A stretch of DNA of 11,436 nt from an uncultured Bacilli bacterium. Its GTDB lineage: Bacteria > Bacillota_I > Bacilli_A > RF39 > UBA660. The notes beneath the pieces were generated by a model. The model had not been told where the DNA came from. It did no database searches and saw nothing but the letters and a program-made list of their open reading frames with translations. The DNA lies in assembly GCA_947624695.1 (NCBI GenBank), contig CANQLN010000023.1, forward strand, positions 1 to 11,436, read 5' to 3'. This document shows, piece after piece, positions 1-5,615 of the stretch. The position numbers and the translations under genes were made by a program. The first letter of the stretch is position 1, and every line of letters begins with the position of its first letter.

Positions 1-343
1 CCCATATTTCAATGCGGTCATTTACGCCGATTATAACACATTCTTTTGTTAAACCGGCGTAGCTAACCAACGGGGAGGTAATATTGATTCGACCCATCTT
101 GTCGAATTCACATACAGAGGCACCGGCAAAAAAGGATCTCATAAATGTTCGGGCATCTTTTTTAGTGAAAGGTAAGGTATCTAATTTAGTTACAACTTTT
201 TGCCAATCTTCAGTTGTATATAAATACAAACACTTCTCTAAACCACGAGTCACAACGATTTTAGTTCGATCTTCTCGAAATTTACCAGGTAAGACAATTC
301 TGCCCTTTTCATCAATATTGTGATGATATTCGCCCATGAACAT
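1..343 (-). CDS. mraZ: MraZ transcriptional regulator (5' part; gene runs off the left edge)
   Basis: MraZ is a ring-forming DNA-binding protein that heads the division and cell-wall (dcw) cluster and represses or tunes its own operon. The first 114 codons are visible, out of about 140-150 usual for the family; the 3' end lies outside the window. Both DxxxR signatures of the two SpoVT/AbrB-like halves are present: DEKGR at residues 11-15 and DKMGR at 81-85. The N-terminus MFMGEY is characteristic of Gram-positive MraZ and fixes the start at 343 rather than at the second Met (337). Just upstream lie a promoter and four phased MraZ boxes (351-390). The family's usual downstream partner is rsmH (mraW), which should lie to the left of the window. 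Confidence 0.97.
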   Translation of the reverse strand, partial: MFMGEYHHNIDEKGRIVLPGKFREDRTKIVVTRGLEKCLYLYTTEDWQKVVTKLDTLPFTKKDARTFMRSFFAGASVCEFDKMGRINITSPLVSYAGLTKECVIIGVNDRIEIW

Positions 344-350
344 TTATATC

Positions 351-390
351 ACCCACTTTCTGACACAGTCATCCACTGTCTACCACTATT
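351..390 (-). promoter_or_regulatory. MraZ operator: four 10-bp direct repeats
   Basis: On the minus strand this stretch reads as four consecutive 10-bp units, each with GTG in the same phase. Three contain AGTGG (AAAGTGGGTG, ACAGTGGATG, ATAGTGGTAG); one, at 361-370, is degenerate (ACTGTGTCAG). MraZ is known to bind short GTG/TGGG-type repeats at 10-bp spacing upstream of its own gene. The last unit overlaps the -10 element and the first overlaps the ribosome binding region, which fits autorepression. Confidence 0.88.
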
Positions 391-416
391 GTACTATAAC
401 CGGCCAGGAAAGTAAA
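388..416 (-). promoter_or_regulatory. Promoter of mraZ
   Basis: Minus-strand -35 TTTACT (416-411), 17-bp spacer, -10 TACAAT (393-388). The predicted transcription start falls inside the MraZ box array, giving a leader of about 35-40 nt. The spacing is ideal and the hexamers moderate. Confidence 0.6.
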
Positions 417-484
417 TGAAATTGGGAAAAAATAAAAATAAATTAATTTTATTGACGTCTTATTTACAAAAATTTACAGGCATG

Positions 485-506
485 AAAAAAGGCCTTTAAT
501 AGCCTT
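485..506 (-). terminator. Rho-independent terminator overlapping the stop of the surface-protein gene
   Basis: On the minus strand an AAGGC arm (506-502), an 8-nt loop and a GCCTT arm (493-489) are followed by a run of T. The stop codon of the upstream gene lies in the loop. The stem is short (5 bp), so strength is uncertain. It separates this gene from mraZ. Confidence 0.6.
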
Positions 507-2028
507 CTCTTCTTAGTTTGTTAATTTTTGGAAAACTTCTTAAAGCAAGAAAACTAGAACTCGTTAAAAGATAAACATAATTTAGAATATTATCATTAGT
601 TTTGGGAGGCCAAAATTCCAGATTATTTTGAAGGTAAAGATCCTTATTTGGAACCTTAGACCAATCAACTTCATCTTCTAACCCTAAAAATTTATCAGGC
701 ACTACTTCTTCACCAAAAGTTAAATTATCATCATCTTCTTTCTCTTGTTCTTTTACCGAAGACTCGATTGAAGGCGTACCTTTCCCACTTTCTTTAGACT
801 CTTCCTTATGAGGATTATTAATTTCTAAAGAAATATCTTCTTCGGCTTTAACTTCTATTTCTTTAGTATAATCGGTATCTAAGCCTTCCATCACATAAGT
901 TCCATAAGGTAATGTAACTTCTTTGGTATCTTTATTAACTGTTTTATATACTTCCTTATTACTTTTCAAAACTATTTGATAAGTATTATCATCTAAAATA
1001 TTTAAAAGAATTTTAGCTTTAATAATATCTCTTTTAACTTTTAAAGTATAAGTCTCTTCATCATGTAAGTCAAAAGAAATATCTTCGAAGTTTTTAAATG
1101 CCTCTAAAGTAGTGGAATTTTTTAAAGTATAATGACTATTACTTCTAATTTGATACACTTCATTAGGAGTAACTTTTAACTTTTCTTCCCAATCTAGATA
1201 AAGAGCATATTCATTATTTTCTTTTAAAGCATCGCCATATTTACCATTGACGCCCGTAATTTCTTCCTCTACTTTAAAAGGAGTTCCATAAACAGTATAA
1301 TCTATAGTTTTCCCTAAATCACTTGGTCCTCCCGTATTTCTTAAATAGGTATAAACATCATAATTTTGATACCATTTAACCTCTTCTTTATTTTCTAAAG
1401 AAAAATTCACCTTATAATGCCCAACCTGATTATTTATGATTTTAAATCCTCCAAGCACTTCTTCAAATTCTAAACCGGAAACATTAGGGAAAGGGTATTT
1501 CTCTTGATTACTCAAGTAAAAATAAGTATCTTGCCAGATTTCCCCTCTTTTCGGTTCTTTAAAGAAATTTTCTTCTAAACGATGACGTGCAATTTTATCT
1601 TTTAAATTTTGGAAAAAAGCAATATCTTCTTCTTTAATTAAATTACCACTAACATCACACATTACAATATCTTTATTAAAGATATATTTCCAAATATAAA
1701 ATTGAGTATAAAAATAATTTTCATCACTTGGGTTTTCTAAATAGCCATAAAATGAGGCATCCGCAAAAATACTATTTACAGAGCCATTTCCATTATATTC
1801 ATCATAAGAAGAGGACTCCGAAAAATTAGAACCACTGGCAAATTGCCGATAAGTTTTGGGAAAAACAACATTCTCCGGAGTTTCTAAATAATATTTTGAA
1901 ACTTTATAAACTGTCCGGTTGTTGGTTTCGCGCACATAATAAGGTATTTTAGTGCCCTCAATATCTAGAGCTTGCCCCATTGAAGTTAAAAAGAAAAAAC
2001 ATAACAAACTAAATAAGACCTTTTTCAT
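496..2028 (-). CDS. Secreted, wall-anchored surface protein with TQxA/thioester-like domain
   Basis: 510 aa. Start supported by SD AAAGGTGGA. Residues 1-20 form a signal peptide (probable cleavage after A20). Residues about 84-117 match the core of thioester/TQxA adhesin domains: SxFADASFYGYLENP, then YTQFYIWKY with T108-Q109 and I112-W113, like the family's YYGYP...TQxAIW. In those domains a Cys near the N-terminus forms a thioester with the Gln. Here the expected spot (about residues 45-47, KYY) has no Cys, and the only Cys of the mature chain is C124. Residues about 335-404 resemble a SpaA/Cna-B-type beta domain (VTLPYGTYVMEG at 371-382). An acidic/Ser-rich linker (405-470) leads to a sorting-like tail: PPKTN (474-478), a hydrophobic stretch and a KINKLRR end. 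Likely a surface-displayed adhesin; ligand unknown. A terminator-like hairpin lies directly upstream. Domain assignments are from motif likeness only. Confidence 0.75.
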   Translation of the reverse strand: MKKVLFSLLCFFFLTSMGQALDIEGTKIPYYVRETNNRTVYKVSKYYLETPENVVFPKTYRQFASGSNFSESSSYDEYNGNGSVNSIFADASFYGYLENPSDENYFYTQFYIWKYIFNKDIVMCDVSGNLIKEEDIAFFQNLKDKIARHRLEENFFKEPKRGEIWQDTYFYLSNQEKYPFPNVSGLEFEEVLGGFKIINNQVGHYKVNFSLENKEEVKWYQNYDVYTYLRNTGGPSDLGKTIDYTVYGTPFKVEEEITGVNGKYGDALKENNEYALYLDWEEKLKVTPNEVYQIRSNSHYTLKNSTTLEAFKNFEDISFDLHDEETYTLKVKRDIIKAKILLNILDDNTYQIVLKSNKEVYKTVNKDTKEVTLPYGTYVMEGLDTDYTKEIEVKAEEDISLEINNPHKEESKESGKGTPSIESSVKEQEKEDDDNLTFGEEVVPDKFLGLEDEVDWSKVPNKDLYLQNNLEFWPPKTNDNILNYVYLLTSSSFLALRSFPKINKLRREGY

Positions 2029-2048
2029 TTTTTAATCCACCTTTCCAT

Positions 2049-2082
2049 AAAAAAACACAGGGAAATCCTTTGTTTTCCTGTG
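2049..2082 (-). terminator. Strong hairpin terminator after rnfD
   Basis: On the minus strand a 10-bp stem with one G-T pair (arms 2082-2073 and 2065-2056, core CACAGG/CCTGTG), a 7-nt loop, then seven T. It closes the rnfC-rnfD unit. It lies only about 20 nt before the start codon of the next gene, immediately upstream of that gene's SD, so it could also act as a leader attenuator. Confidence 0.85.
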
Positions 2083-2115
2083 CCTTGGTTAATAGACTAA
2101 CATACCCCTTTTAAT

Positions 2116-2976
2116 TTAGCAAGAGGGTTTTTTTGACATGTTTTGTCGAATTTTGACGAAATTTAGGAGCGATACTATAAATATAGCTAAATTAATACTA
2201 ATGACACTATTAAAAGTAATGGAAATAATAAAAGTAATAATTCCAATTAAAACACCATAAAGAATTTGCCATCCTCTTCTAAAGGGACTATATTCTGGTA
2301 AGGGAGCAATAAAAATACTTGCAAAAATAACTTCACTATTTAAAATAAAATGACTATCTTTAGTAATTAAAAAATAGCTAAATGTTAGCAAGATATAAGT
2401 TAAATTAAGACTTAAAGGAATATCTTTTTTATAATAAAAATTATATACTAAAATAGTAAAAGCCATTAAACTAAAAATAATACTAGTTGAGGCAATACCC
2501 CCGGTAAGTCTTCCCATTAGTAAATCAACTAGTGAAAAACTAAATTCATAACTTATTTCTAAAGGAGTACGAAATTCAAGGCCAAAAACTAAATACTCTC
2601 CTAAAATAATAAGTAAATAACTAAAACAAATGGGGTTCCATTTTAAATATTTAGAAGCTAAAAAATTAAGAAGATAAGTAGTAAAAAAAATTATACTATA
2701 AAGAATGAGATTAATATTATAAGGAACAATCATCGGAACTAAAAGAGCATAAATTAAATTATAATCAATTTTAATGTGATGATATTTAATTAAATCTAAT
2801 ATCAATTTAATTCCTAGACTAATTAAAATTAAATAAATAATTTTAAATATCATTACCCCATTTATTAAGCCTTTACTATAAATTAAATAGCCATTTTTAT
2901 AAAGACTATAAAAGATAAAAGGGATTAAAAGCATAATTTCTCTTAAAACTAAATCTTTAGTCGTTAGTTTCTTCAT
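2116..2976 (-). CDS. rnfD: RnfD/NqrB-like integral membrane subunit (divergent)
   Basis: About 286 aa with roughly eight to ten hydrophobic helices; RnfD is normally somewhat longer. RnfD carries flavin and passes electrons through the membrane part of the ion-pumping Rnf complex. Signs of the family (numbered from the Met at 2976): KWNPICFSYL (112-121) where RnfD has its NPxNPA element; FRTPL (135-139) where RnfD has the SGATPL flavinylation motif; DLLMGRLTGGIASTS (151-165), like the DxxxGxxxGxxGExS segment; and the C-terminal APLPEYSP...GWQILYGVLIG (224-245), matching DPxxSPxxxxGQxIYGxxxG. The ApbE-type attachment motif is degenerate but keeps a Thr (T137). It overlaps the 3' end of rnfC by about 20 nt, so the two are translationally coupled. 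The SD AAAGGGGGG is only 2 nt from an ATG at 2979 and 5 nt from the ATG at 2976; the latter is preferred. Followed by a strong terminator. Confidence 0.72.
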   Translation of the reverse strand: MKKLTTKDLVLREIMLLIPFIFYSLYKNGYLIYSKGLINGVMIFKIIYLILISLGIKLILDLIKYHHIKIDYNLIYALLVPMIVPYNINLILYSIIFFTTYLLNFLASKYLKWNPICFSYLLIILGEYLVFGLEFRTPLEISYEFSFSLVDLLMGRLTGGIASTSIIFSLMAFTILVYNFYYKKDIPLSLNLTYILLTFSYFLITKDSHFILNSEVIFASIFIAPLPEYSPFRRGWQILYGVLIGIITFIISITFNSVISINLAIFIVSLLNFVKIRQNMSKKPSC

Positions 2977-4102
2977 CATTTCCCCCCTTTACTATTTCTT
3001 TCAAAGCTAAATTAGCCGGACAGATGTAATCACATAAGCCACAGCCAAGACAACGATGACTCATTAATTTTTGCCTGTAGCATTTTTTAACATTGATATA
3101 AACAGGACATATCTTCATACAAGCGCCACAGTTAATACACTCTGTTTGTTCTTTGGCTTCTTTTTTATTAATAACTATACATCTAGTTTTATGAGTAATA
3201 ACAACTTTATTTAAATCCTTAATTTTAACTCCTTGCAAATAACCATTTTCATAAACTTCATAATCATTAGTGGTTATCTTCAGAAAATTTTGAATAATTT
3301 CTTTTAGGGAAACTCCTATTTTTGTTTTAATAATTAAAGACTTTTTTAAAGCATTCCCACTAATGGTAATATATTTTTCACTAATACTTTTGCCTTTTAA
3401 AACTTCATTTAATTCATAAATTTCATTAGTAGTTAAAATAAGCGTATTTTCCATAGGAATATTTAAGTAATCCGTTAAATTATCGGGGATACTCATTAAA
3501 TATTTATCAGGTAAAAGCATAACTTTTAAATCAGGGTAAACCCCACTTATGGATTTGACTTTTTTAATTCCTTTAACATTAGTGTTTTTAATTGCTAAAA
3601 TAGAATTTTCTAAAGACAATATTTTTTTTAAATCATCAATTAATTTTAAAATTTCTTTATAGTTTTCGACTAAGCACATAAATTCATTCATTTCATAAAT
3701 TTCTTCATCAAAACAACTAACGATTAAATGATCAATTTGGGGTAAAGCCTTAATTTTTTCTTTAAGAGTTTCAAGATGATTAGAATTAATTACTTGCATT
3801 AAGTCAGCAATATTTTTAACTTTGGGTTTAACTTTTTTAAATTCTTTATTTTCTTTAAAATCATTATTAATTTTGATAGTTTGGCATCTCTTACCATTAA
3901 GAAGCATTTCTTCTTCCCCACCAAAAAAGCCCGAAACAGAAATAACAAAATCCGCCATAAAAGTATCTTTATAAAAATAATTTTTTTTATTGAAATTAGA
4001 ATTATTAAGGGGAATATAAACATTTTCAGGGTTTAAAAATTCGTAAATATTATTTACAATAAAAACATCTTTTTTTTCTTCTAATTTGATTAATGTTTTC
4101 AT
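2957..4102 (-). CDS. rnfC: RnfC-like iron-sulfur subunit with eroded flavin/NADH site
   Basis: 381 aa, against about 430 or more in typical RnfC. RnfC is the peripheral subunit that takes or gives electrons at NAD(H) through FMN and two 4Fe-4S clusters. Layout: RnfC N-terminal sandwich-like part (VYIPL at 28-32, VISVSGFFGGEE at 53-64, TIKINNDF at 75-82); Nqo1-like middle; SLBB-like segment (YITISGNALKK at 244-254, TKIGVSLKEII at 260-270); C-terminal ferredoxin domain with C322-x2-C325-x2-C328-x3-C332-P and C351-x2-C354-x2-C357-x3-C361-P. Odd: the glycine-rich GGAGFPTH-type FMN/NADH motif is missing (residues about 100-118) and the ECEPY motif reads DEEIYE (132-137). The iron-sulfur ligands are complete, so this looks like a functional electron carrier that may no longer use NADH, not a pseudogene. 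First gene of its operon, with its own promoter; rnfD overlaps its end. No rnfG/E/A/B follows. Confidence 0.8.
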   Translation of the reverse strand: MKTLIKLEEKKDVFIVNNIYEFLNPENVYIPLNNSNFNKKNYFYKDTFMADFVISVSGFFGGEEEMLLNGKRCQTIKINNDFKENKEFKKVKPKVKNIADLMQVINSNHLETLKEKIKALPQIDHLIVSCFDEEIYEMNEFMCLVENYKEILKLIDDLKKILSLENSILAIKNTNVKGIKKVKSISGVYPDLKVMLLPDKYLMSIPDNLTDYLNIPMENTLILTTNEIYELNEVLKGKSISEKYITISGNALKKSLIIKTKIGVSLKEIIQNFLKITTNDYEVYENGYLQGVKIKDLNKVVITHKTRCIVINKKEAKEQTECINCGACMKICPVYINVKKCYRQKLMSHRCLGCGLCDYICPANLALKEIVKGGNDEETND

Positions 4103-4123
4103 ATTCCGCCCAACCTCTTCTTT

Positions 4124-4152
4124 ATTTTAACAAAAAGGAGCTTTTATGTAAA
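4124..4152 (-). promoter_or_regulatory. Promoter of rnfC-rnfD
   Basis: Minus-strand -35 TTTACA (4152-4147), 17-bp spacer, -10 TAAAAT (4129-4124). It would start transcription about 15 nt before the rnfC start codon, leaving just room for the GAGG-type SD. It faces away from the ATPase promoter. Confidence 0.65.
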
Positions 4153-4183
4153 TAAATTGCCTTTAAAATCTCATCTTTTTATA

Positions 4184-4212
4184 TTGTTTTAAAAAGCGGT
4201 TTATTGTATAAT
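4184..4212 (+). promoter_or_regulatory. Promoter of the PilB/GspE-type ATPase
   Basis: -35 TTGTTT (4184-4189), 17-bp spacer, perfect -10 TATAAT (4207-4212). The predicted start is about 18 nt upstream of the GTG start codon, with SD AAAAGGGA at 4223-4230 in between. Confidence 0.75.
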
Positions 4213-4236
4213 TAGGATTAGTAAAAGGGAATAACG

Positions 4237-5589
4237 GTGATACTTGTGTTTAAAGAATTTGATTATGACAATAAACCGGTAGTTGATATAGTTAATAGCA
4301 TGATTATCGATGCCGTTAAAAATGGCGCTTCCGATATTCACTTCGATCCCACGGAGGAAGAGTTAAATGTCCGAATTAGGATTGATGGAGCTTTACTTGA
4401 CTATGCCAAAGTTCCCGCCACTGTTAAAAAGAATTTAATTACCCGGATTAAAATTATTTCCGGAATGAATATTACCGAAACTAGACTACCTCAAGATGGA
4501 GCCATTAAGGGCTTAATTGAAAATTTAGATGTAGATTTGCGGGTTTCTTCTTTACCACTGGTTGATGGCGAAAAAATTGTTATTCGAATTCTTGATTACC
4601 GCATGAGTTTAAATGGTTTAGAGTCTATTGGGTTATCAAAAGAAAATTATAATAAAATTAATGAACTAATTAAAAAGCCGAATGGGATTATTATGGTTAC
4701 AGGTGCTACTGGTAGTGGTAAGTCAACCACCGTTTATTCAATGCTTCAAGTTTTAAATACTACGGAAAGAAATATCATAACTGTTGAAGACCCCGTCGAA
4801 ATGAAAATTGATGGCATTAACCAAGTCCAAGTTATGAGTGAAATCGGTTTAACATTTAGTAATACCTTAAGAAGTATTTTAAGACAAGACCCCGATATTA
4901 TCATGATTGGAGAAATTAGAGATGATGAAACAGCCAGAATTGCGGTTAGAGCTTCCATTACAGGACATTTAGTTTTATCAACTATTCACACCAACAACTC
5001 TTTAAATACGATTGAAAGACTATTAGATATGGATGTCGAACGGTACCTACTGGGAAGTGCTCTATCCGGAATTGTTTCTCAAAGATTAGTCAAAAAACTA
5101 TGTCCTAAATGTCGGAGTGCAAGACCTACTAATCAGTATGAGAAAAATCTTTTTAAAAAAGTATTAGATATCGATGTTAGCGAAATATATACACCTGTTG
5201 GTTGTGAAGAATGTATTAATGGTTATAAAGGAAGAACCGCTATTCATGAAGTTTTAGAAATCAATCAAGATATTCGTGATGCCATTGTTAATAATGTTAG
5301 AAAAGAAGAACTAAGAACTTTAGTCTATAGTCAAAGTGATAATACTTTAATTAAAGATGGCTTAACTAAAGTAATGGAAGGCATAACTTCGATGGATGAA
5401 ATATTAAGAGTAATTGATGTTAATGATGACTTTGGTAGTAATGAACAAGAATTAAAAGATGCGGTTATTGGTAAAAGTAGTACTTTAAAAAAAGAAATAC
5501 TAAAAGAAAATAATTTAGAAAATAGTGAAAATATGGAAACTCATCACTTAAAAAATCCTTTTACCAAAAATAATATTGAAACATTATAA
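4237..5589 (+). CDS. PilB/GspE-family assembly ATPase lacking the N1 domain
   Basis: 450 aa hexameric ATPase of the type that powers type IV pilus, competence pseudopilus or type II secretion assembly at the cytoplasmic membrane. GTG start, 6 nt after SD AAAAGGGA. It opens directly in the N2 domain (NGASDIHFDP at 29-38), so the N1 domain of long PilB is absent, as in ComGA. Core motifs are intact: Walker A GATGSGKST (156-164), Asp box TVEDPVE (182-188), Walker B DIIMIGEIRD (220-229) and His box GHLVLSTIHTN (243-253). The zinc tetracysteine is C289-P-K-C292 with C323-E-E-C326. After the usual end (EGITSMDEIL, 381-390) there is an extra charged, Asn/Lys/Glu-rich tail to 450. It stands alone between its promoter and a terminator: no pilC/comGB, pilT or pilin gene is in the window. 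comGA, pilB or gspE cannot be decided from sequence alone. Confidence 0.9.
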   Translation: MILVFKEFDYDNKPVVDIVNSMIIDAVKNGASDIHFDPTEEELNVRIRIDGALLDYAKVPATVKKNLITRIKIISGMNITETRLPQDGAIKGLIENLDVDLRVSSLPLVDGEKIVIRILDYRMSLNGLESIGLSKENYNKINELIKKPNGIIMVTGATGSGKSTTVYSMLQVLNTTERNIITVEDPVEMKIDGINQVQVMSEIGLTFSNTLRSILRQDPDIIMIGEIRDDETARIAVRASITGHLVLSTIHTNNSLNTIERLLDMDVERYLLGSALSGIVSQRLVKKLCPKCRSARPTNQYEKNLFKKVLDIDVSEIYTPVGCEECINGYKGRTAIHEVLEINQDIRDAIVNNVRKEELRTLVYSQSDNTLIKDGLTKVMEGITSMDEILRVIDVNDDFGSNEQELKDAVIGKSSTLKKEILKENNLENSENMETHHLKNPFTKNNIETL

Positions 5590-5615
5590 AAGAGCTTTAT
5601 GTAAGCCCTTTTTTT
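5588..5615. terminator. Bidirectional terminator between convergent genes
   Basis: Stem AAGAGCTT (5590-5597) with AAGCCCTT (5603-5610), one A-C mismatch, 5-nt loop. A T run follows on the plus strand and a shorter T-rich run on the minus strand. It serves the ATPase gene from the left and the convergent surface-protein gene, whose stop codon sits in the T run. Confidence 0.75.

Noticed and set aside
84..323. Plus-strand open frame of 79 codons
   Set aside because: It is the antisense of mraZ, whose minus-strand product is clearly conserved, and it has no SD.
453..458. Plus-strand TTGACG as a -35 element
   Set aside because: No matching -10 at suitable spacing and no plus-strand gene follows.
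2982..2987. Six-G tract before rnfD as a possible phase-variation switch
   Set aside because: The tract is short and sits in the SD next to the start codon; it is more simply a strong ribosome binding site.
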